Assembly (NCBI RefSeq): GCF_036108815.1
Contig: NZ_CP107985.1
Span: 3,720,001-3,784,000, forward strand
Reading direction: 5' to 3'
DNA: 64,000 nt
From: Streptomyces sp. NBC_00353
GTDB lineage: Bacteria > Actinomycetota > Actinomycetes > Streptomycetales > Streptomycetaceae
The position numbers and the translations under genes are program-made. The notes beneath the pieces are model-generated. The model worked only from the letters and a program-made list of their open reading frames with translations, was not told the origin of the DNA and did no database searches. Position 1 is the stretch's first letter, and the number at the start of each line of letters is the position of its first letter. Below are positions 23,071 through 32,423 of this stretch, in pieces.

Positions 23071-25290
23071 TCAGTGGACGCGCTGTGCGACCGATCGGTC
23101 GTCCTCGCTGCTGCGCGCCCCGGAAATCCTCGCATGCGTCTCCCAGCACTCGGGCGGCTCGATGCTGATGCGCGGCAGCCGCCGTTCCAGCCAGCGCGGC
23201 AGCCACCAGTTCGCACCACCCAGCATGTGCATCAGGGCGGGTACCAGCAGGGTCCGCAGGACGAAGGCGTCGAGCGCCACCGCCGCCGCGAGCGCGATGC
23301 CGAACATCGCGATGACCCGGTCCCCGCTGAGCACGAAGGCGAGGAAGACCGAGATCATGATCACCGCGGCGGAGTTGATCACCCGGCTGGTCTCGGCGAG
23401 GCCGACCCGGACCGCCCGCCGGTTGTCGCCGGTCTCCAGCCACTCCTCGTACATCCGGCCGACCAGGAACACCTGATAGTCCATGGAGAGCCCGAAGAGC
23501 ACGGACACCATGATCACCGGCAGGAAGGGTTCGATGGGGCCTGCGCTGCCGAGTCCGAGCAGTTCGCTCCCCCACCCCCACTGGAAGATCGCGATGACGA
23601 CCCCGAACGAGGAGGCGACGGCGGCCACGTTCATCGCGGCCGCCTTCAGCGGAATGCCGATCGACCGGAAGGCCAGCAGGAGAAGCAGACAGCCGAGCCC
23701 TATGACGACCCCGATGAAGAGCGGAAGTCTGCCGATGATGATCTGTGCGAAGTCGTCGTAGCCGGCTGTCACCCCGCCGACATGGGCCCGGAGCGAGGTG
23801 TTCTCCTCGGCGTGCGGCAGGACGTCCGTGCGCAGCCGGTCGACGAGGGCACTCGTCTGCTGGGACTGCGGCGACGACGTCGGGACGACGGTGACGAACG
23901 CCGCGTCGCCGCTGTTGTTGTACGTGACGGGGCTGACCGATGCCACGCCGTCGGTGTCCCGCAGTGTGGCGGGCAGTGCGTCCATCGCGAGCCGGTCGTC
24001 GGCGCCGTCGAGCTGTGCGGCGATCGTCAGCGGACCGTTGACACCGGGCCCGAAACCATCGGCCAGCAGGTCGTACGCCTGCCGGGTGGTCGACGACGAG
24101 GCGTTGTTGCCCTGGTCGGAGGTGCCCAGATGCAGTGAGAACGTCGGCAGTGCGAGGACCAGCATCACTGCGGCGGCGGCCACGCCGAGCAGTTTGGGGT
24201 GACGTTCGACGAAGGCGGACCAGCGCGCGGCGAAGCCGGTGGGCAGTTCGGGCTGCGGTCCCTGCTCGGCGAGCTGTCTGCGTTCGCGCCGGCTCAGTGC
24301 CCGCATCCCGATGAACGACAGCAGTGCGGGCAGCAGCGTCACCGAGGCGGCGACGGTCAGCACGACGGTGAGCGACGCGGCGACGGCGACGCCGTTGAGG
24401 AACCCGAGCTGCAGGATCAGCATGCCGAGCAGCGCGATACAGACGGTGGCCCCGGCGAAGACGACGGCACGCCCCGTCGTCGTGACGGCGTTCTGCGCCG
24501 CCTCGGCGACCGGCAGACCGCGCCGCAGCCCTCTGCGGTGCCGGGTGACGATGAACAGGGCGTAGTCGATGCCGACGCCGAGCCCGATCAGCATGCCCAG
24601 CATGGGGGCGAAGTCGGCGACGGTCATCAGGTGCCCGAGCAGCACGATGCCCGCGTACGCCGTTCCGACCGAGACGAGGGCGGTGGCGACGGGCAACAGG
24701 CTGGCGGCGAGCGAACCGAAGGCGAGGAAGAGTACGACCGCGGCGACGACCACCCCGATGACCTCGCTGAGGTGGGCGGACGACGCTTCGGTGAGGGCGG
24801 CCACGGAGCCGCCCACCTCCACCTGGAGCCCGTCACCCGCGGCTGCCTTCGCGGTGTCGACGACGGTCCGGGCCTGCTGCACCGGGATGTCGTCGGCCTG
24901 CTGGTCGAAGGTGATCGTGGCGTAGGCGGTGTGTCCGTCCGCGCTGATCTGCCCGATGCCGGAGGCCCCGTAGGGCCCGGTGACGTCTCCGACGCCCGGC
25001 ACCTCCTCGATCGCGTGCAGTGTCCGCGTCATCGTCTGCACGACGTCGGTGGCCCGGACGGTGGATCCGGTGGTGTGCCAGACGACGGTGTCGGTGTCGC
25101 CGCCGAGGTCCGTGAAGCCGCCCTGGAGCAGCTGGGTGGCCCGGCCCGACTCCGTGCCGGGCACCTCGTAGTCGTTGGAGTAAGCGGAACCCGCCGTGCC
25201 CGCCGCGGTGGCCGCGCCGCCGAGGGCGAGCAACCAGATGAGGACAGCGAGGAGACGGTGCGTGATGCACCAGCGGGCGATGGCAGCCAA
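23071..25290 (-). CDS. MMPL-family RND transporter
   Basis: 739 residues, twelve predicted membrane segments in two halves, each preceded by an extracytoplasmic loop. The proton-relay motifs are present in both halves: GLGVGIDYALFIVTRHR and GLSMDYQVFLVGRMYEEW. Family members export lipids or hydrophobic compounds using the proton gradient; the cargo is unknown. The start codon is TTG 25290, supported by GGGAG 9 bases upstream and by the usual MMPL beginning MAAIARWCITHRLLAVLIW. The 231-base upstream spacer is unusually AT-rich around 25380-25440, as expected for a promoter. Confidence 0.9.
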   Translation of the reverse strand: MAAIARWCITHRLLAVLIWLLALGGAATAAGTAGSAYSNDYEVPGTESGRATQLLQGGFTDLGGDTDTVVWHTTGSTVRATDVVQTMTRTLHAIEEVPGVGDVTGPYGASGIGQISADGHTAYATITFDQQADDIPVQQARTVVDTAKAAAGDGLQVEVGGSVAALTEASSAHLSEVIGVVVAAVVLFLAFGSLAASLLPVATALVSVGTAYAGIVLLGHLMTVADFAPMLGMLIGLGVGIDYALFIVTRHRRGLRRGLPVAEAAQNAVTTTGRAVVFAGATVCIALLGMLILQLGFLNGVAVAASLTVVLTVAASVTLLPALLSFIGMRALSRRERRQLAEQGPQPELPTGFAARWSAFVERHPKLLGVAAAAVMLVLALPTFSLHLGTSDQGNNASSSTTRQAYDLLADGFGPGVNGPLTIAAQLDGADDRLAMDALPATLRDTDGVASVSPVTYNNSGDAAFVTVVPTSSPQSQQTSALVDRLRTDVLPHAEENTSLRAHVGGVTAGYDDFAQIIIGRLPLFIGVVIGLGCLLLLLAFRSIGIPLKAAAMNVAAVASSFGVVIAIFQWGWGSELLGLGSAGPIEPFLPVIMVSVLFGLSMDYQVFLVGRMYEEWLETGDNRRAVRVGLAETSRVINSAAVIMISVFLAFVLSGDRVIAMFGIALAAAVALDAFVLRTLLVPALMHMLGGANWWLPRWLERRLPRISIEPPECWETHARISGARSSEDDRSVAQRVH

Positions 25291-25521
25291 CGGACGCGCT
25301 CCCTGGTGGTTCGTGGATCTTCATCGGGAGATCTGATGAACAGCCCGCAAAGAACACATGACCTGAGAACCGTCACTCTGGCAGCCACTATTGATCATTT
25401 GCCCTTTTCGTGGCGATGCTCACAGTGTCTGATTATTCCCTTACATGCCCGGCGCCCCGTCCACCTCCCGCCCTCCCGCGCGTCCCCGTCCGGGTGGGCC
25501 CTCCCACGACACCTGTTCCGG
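25291..25521. other. Intergenic region before the MMPL gene
   Basis: No gene is visible. TTCATC (25320-25325) and GATGAA (25335-25340) form a 6-base inverted repeat about 30 bases upstream of the MMPL start, a possible operator. Around 25385-25440 base composition drops to near 50% GC. Confidence 0.4.
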
Positions 25522-27630
25522 TCAGCCGGAGACGCTCGCCCGGCCGTTCTCGATGTGTCCCATCAGCCGACGGCGGAAGACATCGTCCCCGTCGACCGTG
25601 ACGGCCAGGTCGTACCAGCCGTGCGCGTCGGCCGCCGAGTGGACGACCGTACGGCTCCGCCCCGGCTTGACCTTGATCGTCCTCGTCCAGTCCCGCAGGT
25701 CCGCCTCGTCGACGTAGCCCAGCGGCCGGACGGTGTAGGTGAGCGTCCGCCGCCCCGTGTTGCGCAGGGTGAGGTGCAGATCGCGCTCGTGGACGTCGAC
25801 CCAGGTGGCGACCTCGGGCCCGCCTTCGGCGGTTCCGGCGAACTCGCGGCGGAAGCCGTTCGGCCCGGTCACCGTGAACCGGTACGCCTCACCGGCAAGG
25901 GGCACCGTCCAGATCGCCGTGCCTCTGACGTCCCGGTGCTGCGGGACGGGGAACTCGCCCGCGTACGGGTAGAGCGCGAAGTGCGCCGACGAACGGCCCG
26001 TGTTGCTGAGGGCGACCCGCACCGCCCCGTCCACGATCTTCGCCTGCGCGTCCGGCTGGTACGGCAGCGGACGGGCGGGCCGGACACCGGACTCCTGTAC
26101 GGGCATCTGCTGGACGGCGGGCGGCTTCGGCGCCCAGCGTCCGCTGAACGGCGGGATGACGCCCGGCTGCTCCACCTCGGGCCGGCGCCGTCCGCGCGTG
26201 AAGTCGAAGGCCGACGTCAGATCACCGGTGACCGTGCGCCGCCAGTCGCTGATGTTCGGTTCCTGCACGCCCGTCCACCGCTCCAGGAAGCGGATCACGG
26301 AGGTGTGGTCGAAGACCTCGGAGCAGACGTAGCCGCCCACGGTCCACGGCGACACGACGAGCAGCGGCACGCGCACCCCGAGGCCGGTGGGCTTGGACTC
26401 CCACTGCTCGTCGGTCACCTCGGGCGGCGCGACCGGCGGCGGGACATGGTCGAAGAAGCCGTCGTTCTCGTCGTAGTTGATGATGACGGCGGTGTGCCGC
26501 CAGACATCGGGGTGCCTGCCGAGCGCGTCCAGGACCTTGTAGACGATCGTCGCGCTGTGGATCGGGGAGGAGACGCTCGGGTGCTCGGAGTCGACCGCCG
26601 ACGGCACCAGGTAGGAGACCTCGGGCAGTGTGCCCGCCGCGACGTCCTCGGCGAACGCGTCGGCCAGCGTGCCGGTCTCGACCCGGCGCAGCGCTCGCTC
26701 GAAGAGGCTGCGTTCGGCCTCGGTGAGCGTGGCGACCCCGTCCTCCAGCAGTCCGAGCAGCCGCTCGCGCTCCGCCGCGTCGTCCGTGTCACGGACGGCC
26801 GCGTAGAAGGACTCCATGTAGGTGTGGCCGCCGGTCTTCGCCAGCGCCTTGCGGGCGATCGCCTTGAACGTGGCGAAGAACTCGATCTGGTTGTCGGTGA
26901 AGTTCTCCCACTCGGTGTACGTCTTCCAGCTGTGCCCGGCCTTCTCCAGCCGTTCCGCGTACGTGCTCCAGCCGTATCCCGGATGGGTGCCCTCGCTGTA
27001 CGCGTCGTTGCCGACCGCCCGCTTGCCGTTCGCCTCGAAGCCCGTCTTCCCGCTCCACAGGTGGTTCCGGTTGGGGCTGGTGGAGGTGTGGATGGACGAG
27101 TGGTAGGCGTCGCAGACCGTGAAGGTGTCGGCCAGTTCGTAGTGCAGCGGGATGTCGCGGCGGTCGTAGTACGCCATGGTGGCGGCCGTCTTCGCGGTCA
27201 CCCAGCCGTTCATCCAGCCGCCGGCCCATGCCTTGCCGCCGCCGCTCCAGGAGTGGTCGAGGGCGCCTATGTACTGGAGATCCTTCTTCTGTATCGCGGC
27301 GGCGTCCCGGACCGGGAACGGCAGCACGGAGGTGCCCGATGCTCCGGGCTGCTCGAAGACGGGCTTGCCGGAGGGCAGTTCGATCGCGTTGCGGTCGCCG
27401 AAGCCGCGTACGCCGCGCAGAGTCCCGAAGTAGTGATCGAAGGAACGGTTCTCCTGCATCAGGATCACCACGTGCCTGATGTCCCCGAGCCCGCCGGACC
27501 CCGCCGGGCGCACCGGCTGCGCGGCGAGCGCGGCCTGCAGCGACGGCGGCAGCAGCGACCCGGCAGCCGCGGCACCGAGAGCGCCGCCGCCGAGCGCGAA
27601 GAGTCGTCGCCGTGAGATGTCCGTGGTCAA
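25522..27630 (-). CDS. Phosphocholine-type phospholipase C, Tat-exported
   Basis: 702 residues. The N-terminus TTDISRRRLFALGGGALGAAAAG has a twin-arginine signal, so the folded enzyme should be exported. The catalytic part has the family motif VVILMQENRSFDHYFGTLRG at about residue 55 and the metal-binding INYDENDGFFDHVPPP near residue 385. The C-terminal 200 residues form two beta domains of the type found in bacterial PlcN/PlcH (GAYRFTVTGPNGFRREF-like strands are seen). It would cleave phosphatidylcholine or related lipids or aryl phosphodiesters. The TTG start at 27630 has GGGAGG 6 bases upstream. In Streptomyces such enzymes are often phosphate-regulated, but I see no clear PHO box. Confidence 0.9.
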   Translation of the reverse strand: MTTDISRRRLFALGGGALGAAAAGSLLPPSLQAALAAQPVRPAGSGGLGDIRHVVILMQENRSFDHYFGTLRGVRGFGDRNAIELPSGKPVFEQPGASGTSVLPFPVRDAAAIQKKDLQYIGALDHSWSGGGKAWAGGWMNGWVTAKTAATMAYYDRRDIPLHYELADTFTVCDAYHSSIHTSTSPNRNHLWSGKTGFEANGKRAVGNDAYSEGTHPGYGWSTYAERLEKAGHSWKTYTEWENFTDNQIEFFATFKAIARKALAKTGGHTYMESFYAAVRDTDDAAERERLLGLLEDGVATLTEAERSLFERALRRVETGTLADAFAEDVAAGTLPEVSYLVPSAVDSEHPSVSSPIHSATIVYKVLDALGRHPDVWRHTAVIINYDENDGFFDHVPPPVAPPEVTDEQWESKPTGLGVRVPLLVVSPWTVGGYVCSEVFDHTSVIRFLERWTGVQEPNISDWRRTVTGDLTSAFDFTRGRRRPEVEQPGVIPPFSGRWAPKPPAVQQMPVQESGVRPARPLPYQPDAQAKIVDGAVRVALSNTGRSSAHFALYPYAGEFPVPQHRDVRGTAIWTVPLAGEAYRFTVTGPNGFRREFAGTAEGGPEVATWVDVHERDLHLTLRNTGRRTLTYTVRPLGYVDEADLRDWTRTIKVKPGRSRTVVHSAADAHGWYDLAVTVDGDDVFRRRLMGHIENGRASVSG

Positions 27631-27741
27631 GTTGAGCCTCCCGAGTCCGGTCCTACAGCCGGGAAGCTAATCAAGCCAGGTGGCGGCAGAAAGACCACCG
27701 CGCGGCCCTGCGGTGAACGTCCAGCAGGCCACCTCGGGGAG

Positions 27742-27767
27742 CCCGGACCTCCTGCCCGGACCTCCTG
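27742..27767. repeat. Two tandem copies of CCCGGACCTCCTG
   Basis: A perfect 13-base direct duplication in the 154-base spacer between the permease gene end and the phospholipase start. No gene or other structure is seen in this spacer. Confidence 0.85.
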
Positions 27768-27784
27768 CCCGGCCGCGGTACCGG

Positions 27785-29044
27785 TCACACCCCGATCGTG
27801 TGCAGCGCTCCCCACAGCGCGACCGTCGACACAACCAGTGTCGCCGGTACGGTCAGCAGCCCCAGCCGGGTGAAGTGGCCCAGTTCGGGCGCGGTGCCGT
27901 GGGCGTGCAGGATGCGGCGCCAGAGCAAAGTGGCGAGCGAGCCGACATAGGTGAGGTTCGGCCCGAGGTTCACCCCGATCAGCGCGGCGAGCAGCGGTCC
28001 CGGTCCGGCCGCCGCGACGACCGGGAGCAGGGCCAGGATCGCGGGCAGGTTGTTGATCAGATTGGCCAGCACCGCCGCCACCGCGGCCACCGCCAGCAGC
28101 GCGGGCAGTGACGAACCGTCCGGCAGGAGCGCGCCGATCCCGGCGCCGAGACCGTGATCGACGACCGCCTTGACCACCACGCCGAGGGCGAGCACGAAGA
28201 GGCAGAACAGTGGGTGGGCGGCGTGCACCAGCCCCTTGACCGTGGTTCTCCGCTGTCCCAGTGCCCGGATCCCGAGGACGGTCGCTCCGGCCAGCGCGGC
28301 CCACAGCGGTTCCGCGCCCGCGAACGACGTGACGACGAAGCCCGCCAGTGTCAGGGCGAGGACGACGAGCGTGAAGACGGGGACACCGGTCGGTTCCTCG
28401 TCCGGATCCGGCGGGTGCGCGCCCGCTGCCAGGTCGTCGGCGAAGACGCGGCGGAAGATGACGTACTCGACGGCGATGGCAGCCAGCCACGGCAGGCACA
28501 TCAGCGCGGCGAAGCGAGTGAAGGAGAGGCCGCTCGCGGTGAACGCCAGCAGGTTGGTGAGGTTGGAGACGGGAAGCAGCAGGGACGCCGAGTTGGCGAG
28601 ATGCGCGCAGGCGTACACGTACGGGCGGGGGCGGGCGCCGACACGGGCGGCGGTGGCGATGACGACGGGCGTCAGCAGGACCACCGTGGCGTCCAGGCTG
28701 AGGACGGCTGTGATCAGCGCCGCCACGACGAAGACCCCGCCGAGCAGCGGCCCGGTCCGCCCCCGGCAGAGACGGGCGACCATATGGCCGGCGGCCGTGA
28801 ACAGTCCTTCGTCGGCGCAGAGCTGCGCCAGCACGAGAATGGCGGCGAGGAAGCCGACGACCGGCAGCAGGCTGCCGACCTGGGCCCGTGCGTCCGCGAA
28901 CGGCACCGCGCCGAGGACCACCACCAGCACGGCGGCGGGTACGGCGATCGTCGCCTCGGGCAGCCCCCGGGGGCGTACGACGGCGAACGCCAGCACCGCG
29001 AGGAGCAGCGCGACGGAGACGATCTCGGCGGTGACGGTGTTCAG
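27785..29044 (-). CDS. ArsB/SLC13-type membrane permease
   Basis: About 419 residues with around eleven hydrophobic segments. Features shared with ArsB and divalent-anion permeases include LSLDATVVLLTPVV in the middle, the paired segment NSASLLLPVSNLTNLL, and LINNLPAILALLPVV with VNLGPNLTYVGSLATLLW in the second half. It may export arsenite or another anion; no arsR or arsC lies nearby, so arsenic is not certain. The start is a problem: the likely beginning MNTVTAEIVSVALLLAVL would need a CTG codon (29044), with GGAGAGAG upstream; an in-frame TTG at 29068 is the alternative. The ATG at 29119 would overlap the gatB terminator. Confidence 0.78.
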   Translation of the reverse strand: MNTVTAEIVSVALLLAVLAFAVVRPRGLPEATIAVPAAVLVVVLGAVPFADARAQVGSLLPVVGFLAAILVLAQLCADEGLFTAAGHMVARLCRGRTGPLLGGVFVVAALITAVLSLDATVVLLTPVVIATAARVGARPRPYVYACAHLANSASLLLPVSNLTNLLAFTASGLSFTRFAALMCLPWLAAIAVEYVIFRRVFADDLAAGAHPPDPDEEPTGVPVFTLVVLALTLAGFVVTSFAGAEPLWAALAGATVLGIRALGQRRTTVKGLVHAAHPLFCLFVLALGVVVKAVVDHGLGAGIGALLPDGSSLPALLAVAAVAAVLANLINNLPAILALLPVVAAAGPGPLLAALIGVNLGPNLTYVGSLATLLWRRILHAHGTAPELGHFTRLGLLTVPATLVVSTVALWGALHTIGV

Positions 29045-29075
29045 CGGACTCTCTCTCCGGACGCGCAAGGAATCA

Positions 29076-29118
29076 TGAAGGGGCGGTGCACCCGTTGGCC
29101 GGGTGCACCGCCCCTTCA
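29076..29118 (-). terminator. Strong terminator after gatB
   Basis: TGAAGGGGCGGTGCACCC (29076-29093) and GGGTGCACCGCCCCTTCA (29101-29118) are perfect 18-base arms around a 7-base loop. It begins 37 bases after the gatB stop on the minus strand and ends 8 bases before the alternative TTG start of the permease gene. It should end the gat transcript. Confidence 0.85.
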
Positions 29119-29154
29119 CCTACGTACGTACGCAGCCGCAGCTGCGCGAAGGAC

Positions 29155-30663
29155 TCAGCCCTCGACGCCGAGCTTCTCCAGGATCAGCTCGCGCACCCGG
29201 GCCGCGTCCGCCTGACCGCGGGTGGCCTTCATGACCGCGCCGACGAGTGCACCCGCCGCCGCGACCTTGCCACCGCGGATCTTGTCCGCGACGGCCGCGT
29301 TGGCTGCGATGGCCTCGTCCACGGCCGCGCCCAGGGCGCCCTCGTCCGAGACGACCTTCAGGCCGCGCTTCTCGACGACTGTGTCCGGGTCGCCCTCGCC
29401 CGCGAGGACACCCTCGATGACCTGGCGCGCCAGCTTGTCGTTGAGGTCGCCGGAGGCGACGAGCTCGGTCACCCGGGCGACCTGCGCCGGGGTGATCGCC
29501 AGCTCGTCCAGGGCGACGCCGGACTCGTTGGAGTTCCGGGCCAGCTCGCCCATCCACCACTTGCGGGCCTGGTCGGACGGGGCACCCGCCTCGGTCGTGG
29601 CGACGATCAGGTCGACCGCGCCCGCGTTGAGGATCGACTGCATGTCGAACTCCGAGACGCCCCACTCCTCGCGCAGCCGGTTGCGGCGTACGCGCGGCAG
29701 CTCGGGGAGCCCCTTGCCCAGCTCCTCGACCCAGTCGCGGGCCGGGGCGACGGGCACCAGGTCCGGCTCCGGGAAGTAGCGGTAGTCCTCGGCGTTGTCC
29801 TTGATGCGGCCGGCCGTGGTGGAGCCGTCCTCCTCGTGGAAGTGCCGGGTCTCCTGCACGACCTTGGCGCCGGAGTTCAACACCGCGGCGTGGCGCTGGA
29901 TCTCGTAGCGGGCGGCACGCTCGACGGAACGCAGCGAGTTCACGTTCTTCGTCTCGGAGCGGGTACCGAAGGTCTCGGTGCCGTTGGGGCGCAGCGACAG
30001 GTTCACGTCGCAGCGCATCTGGCCCTGCTCCATGCGGGCCTCGGAGACGCCGAGCGCCTTGATGAGCTCACGCAGCTCGGCGACGTACGCCTTCGCGACC
30101 TCGGGGGCGCGCGCGCCCGCTCCCTCGATCGGCTTGGTGACGATCTCGATGAGCGGGATGCCCGCACGGTTGTAGTCCAGCAGGGAGTGGGACGCGCCGT
30201 GGATACGGCCGGTGGCGCCGCCGACGTGCAGCGACTTACCGGTGTCCTCCTCCATGTGGGCGCGCTCGATCTGCACCCGGAAGATCTCCCCGTCCTCCAG
30301 CTGGACGTCCAGATAGCCGTCGAAGGCGATCGGCTCGTCGTACTGCGAGGTCTGGAAGTTCTTCGGCATGTCCGGATAGAAGTAGTTCTTCCGGGCGAAG
30401 CGGCACCACTCGGCGATCTCGCAGTTCAGCGCGAGACCGATCTTGATGGCGGACTCGACGCCGATGGCGTTGACGACCGGCAGCGAGCCGGGCATGCCGA
30501 GGCAGGTCGGGCACGTCTGCGAGTTCGGCTCCGCGCCCAGCTCGGTGGAGCAGCCGCAGAACATCTTGGTCTTGGTGCCGAGCTCGACATGGACCTCGAG
30601 GCCCATGACGGGGTCGTACGTCGCGAGGGCGTCCTCGTACGGCACCAGGTCAGTGACAGTCAC
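29155..30663 (-). CDS. gatB: Asp-tRNA(Asn)/Glu-tRNA(Gln) amidotransferase subunit B
   Basis: 502 residues. GatB binds the mischarged tRNA and activates its side-chain carboxyl for amidation with ammonia delivered from GatA. Signatures are YDPVMGLEVHVELGTKTKMFCGC near the N-terminus with zinc-type cysteines continuing in TCPTCLGMPG, then FYPDMPKNFQTSQYDEPI and EEDTGKSLH. The C-terminal YqeY-like tRNA-binding tail ends GALVGAVMKATRGQADAARV. It starts at GTG 30663 with GAGAGGGA about 11 bases upstream. It is last in gatC-gatA-small protein-gatB. Streptomyces need GatCAB to make Gln-tRNA. Confidence 0.96.
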   Translation of the reverse strand: MTVTDLVPYEDALATYDPVMGLEVHVELGTKTKMFCGCSTELGAEPNSQTCPTCLGMPGSLPVVNAIGVESAIKIGLALNCEIAEWCRFARKNYFYPDMPKNFQTSQYDEPIAFDGYLDVQLEDGEIFRVQIERAHMEEDTGKSLHVGGATGRIHGASHSLLDYNRAGIPLIEIVTKPIEGAGARAPEVAKAYVAELRELIKALGVSEARMEQGQMRCDVNLSLRPNGTETFGTRSETKNVNSLRSVERAARYEIQRHAAVLNSGAKVVQETRHFHEEDGSTTAGRIKDNAEDYRYFPEPDLVPVAPARDWVEELGKGLPELPRVRRNRLREEWGVSEFDMQSILNAGAVDLIVATTEAGAPSDQARKWWMGELARNSNESGVALDELAITPAQVARVTELVASGDLNDKLARQVIEGVLAGEGDPDTVVEKRGLKVVSDEGALGAAVDEAIAANAAVADKIRGGKVAAAGALVGAVMKATRGQADAARVRELILEKLGVEG

Positions 30664-30679
30664 GGTGAAACTTTCCCTC

Positions 30680-30919
30680 TCAACCCAGCAGTACGTCGTC
30701 GTCGCCCAGGCGCTTCAGCTCTCGGTAGAGCAGAGCGATGCCGGTGGCGATGGCGGCAGCGGAGACGACGGCGTCGACCAGCCGGAGCGTGTCGTGCTCG
30801 GAGCGTGCCTTCTTGGCCTGCTTGAGCACGCTCACCGCACCGAACGCGGTGGTGCCGATGGACAGGTACGTACCGGTCTTGGACTTCTTGAAGCCCTTGG
30901 CCTTGGTCAGTGCGCTCAC
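30680..30919 (-). CDS. Small membrane protein coupled to gatA
   Basis: 79 residues beginning MSALTKAKGFKKSKTGTYLSIG. The GTG start (30919-30917) overlaps the gatA stop TGA in a GTGA arrangement, so it is translationally coupled, and it ends 16 bases before gatB. It has a basic N-terminus, one weak hydrophobic stretch (TYLSIGTTAFGAVSVL) and one better one (DAVVSAAAIATGIALLY), then a charged end KRLGDDDVLLG. From memory a small hypothetical gene sits in the same place in S. coelicolor. Its function is unknown; the location suggests a link to the amidotransferase or simple use of its transcript. Confidence 0.8.
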   Translation of the reverse strand: MSALTKAKGFKKSKTGTYLSIGTTAFGAVSVLKQAKKARSEHDTLRLVDAVVSAAAIATGIALLYRELKRLGDDDVLLG

Positions 30920-32418
30920 AGTGACGGAGCCTCCTCCAGCAGCGGGTGCCCCCACTTTTCCACGAAGGCGGCCTCGACGGCGGCCCCGACCTTGTACAGC
31001 CGGTCGTCCTTCATGGCGGGGGCGATGATCTGCAGACCGACCGGCAGACCGTCCTCCGGTGCCAGACCGCAGGGCAGCGACATCGCGGAGTTGCCTGCCA
31101 GGTTGGTCGGAATGGTGCACAGGTCGGCCAGGTACATCGCCATCGGGTCGTCGGCGCGCTCGCCGATCGGGAAGGCGGTGGTCGGCGTCGTCGGGGAGAC
31201 GATCACGTCGACCTGCTCGAAGGCCTTCTCGAAGTCCCGCGTGATGAGCGTGCGGACCTTCTGCGCCGAGCCGTAGTACGCGTCGTAGTAGCCGGAGCTG
31301 AGTGCGTACGTACCGAGGATGATGCGGCGCTTGACCTCGTCGCCGAAGCCGGCCTCGCGGGTGAGCGCGGTGACATCCTCGGCGGACCTCGTGCCGTCGT
31401 CGCCGACCCGGAGGCCGTACCGCATGGCGTCGAAGCGGGCCAGGTTCGAGGAGCACTCGGACGGCGCGATCAGGTAGTACGCCGACAGACCCAGGTCGAA
31501 GGACGGGCAGTCCAGCTCGACGACGGTGGCACCGAGCGACTTCAGAAGCTCGACCGACTCGTTGAAACGCTGGACGACACCGGCCTGGTAGCCCTCGCCG
31601 GAGAACTGCTTGACGACGCCGATGCGCATGCCGTCGACGCTGCCGTTGCGGGCGGCCTCGACGACCGGCGGGACCGGGGCGTCGATGGACGTCGAGTCCA
31701 GCGGGTCGTGTCCGGCGATCACCTCGTGGAGCAGCGCCGCGTCCAGGACCGTACGGGCGCACGGGCCGCCCTGGTCGAGGGAGGACGAGAAGGCGACCAT
31801 TCCGTAGCGGGAGACCGCACCGTAGGTGGGCTTGACGCCGACGGTGCCGGTGACGGCGGCGGGCTGGCGGATGGAACCGCCGGTGTCCGTGCCGATGGCG
31901 AGCGGCGCCTCGAACGACGCGAGGGCGGCCGAGGAGCCACCTCCGGAGCCGCCCGGGATCCGGGTGAGGTCCCACGGGTTACCGGTCGGGCCGTAGGCGC
32001 TGTTCTCGGTGGAGGACCCCATGGCGAACTCGTCCATGTTGGTCTTGCCGAGGATGACGACGTCGGCGGCCTTCAGCTTCTTGGTCAGGGTCGCGTCGTA
32101 CGGCGGAACCCAGCCCTCGAGGATCTTCGAGCCGACGGTGGTCGGCATGGTCTTCGTGGTGAAGATGTCCTTCAGCGCGAGCGGGACACCGGCCAGCGGG
32201 CCGAGCTTCTCGCCCGCGGCCTTCTTCGCGTCGACGGCACGGGCCTGCGCGAGCGCGCCCTCACGGTCGATGTGCAGGAAGGCGTGGACCTTCTCGTCGA
32301 CCGCGTCGATCCGGGCCAGGTGCGCCTCGGTGACCTCGACGGCCGTGAGCTCGCCGGAAACGATCTTCGCGGCGATCTCGGCGGCGGTGAGCTTGATGAT
32401 GGAGCTGTTGTCCGTCAT
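30916..32418 (-). CDS. gatA: Asp-tRNA(Asn)/Glu-tRNA(Gln) amidotransferase subunit A
   Basis: 500 residues, amidase-signature family. GatA hydrolyses glutamine and passes ammonia to GatB. The Ser-cisSer-Lys triad is Lys83 (LALKDIF), Ser158 (IPGGSGGGS) and Ser182 (TDTGGSIRQP). The spacings equal those of the known S. aureus enzyme. It starts at ATG 32418, 5 bases after the gatC stop, and its TGA overlaps the GTG of the following small gene. Confidence 0.97.
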   Translation of the reverse strand: MTDNSSIIKLTAAEIAAKIVSGELTAVEVTEAHLARIDAVDEKVHAFLHIDREGALAQARAVDAKKAAGEKLGPLAGVPLALKDIFTTKTMPTTVGSKILEGWVPPYDATLTKKLKAADVVILGKTNMDEFAMGSSTENSAYGPTGNPWDLTRIPGGSGGGSSAALASFEAPLAIGTDTGGSIRQPAAVTGTVGVKPTYGAVSRYGMVAFSSSLDQGGPCARTVLDAALLHEVIAGHDPLDSTSIDAPVPPVVEAARNGSVDGMRIGVVKQFSGEGYQAGVVQRFNESVELLKSLGATVVELDCPSFDLGLSAYYLIAPSECSSNLARFDAMRYGLRVGDDGTRSAEDVTALTREAGFGDEVKRRIILGTYALSSGYYDAYYGSAQKVRTLITRDFEKAFEQVDVIVSPTTPTTAFPIGERADDPMAMYLADLCTIPTNLAGNSAMSLPCGLAPEDGLPVGLQIIAPAMKDDRLYKVGAAVEAAFVEKWGHPLLEEAPSL

Positions 32419-32423
32419 GGCTG

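Noticed and set aside
24199..27615. A plus-strand open frame of over 1100 codons opposite the MMPL and phospholipase genes
   Set aside because: It spans two well-supported genes and an intergenic region, has no domain, and reflects the lack of stop codons in antisense frames of GC-rich coding DNA.
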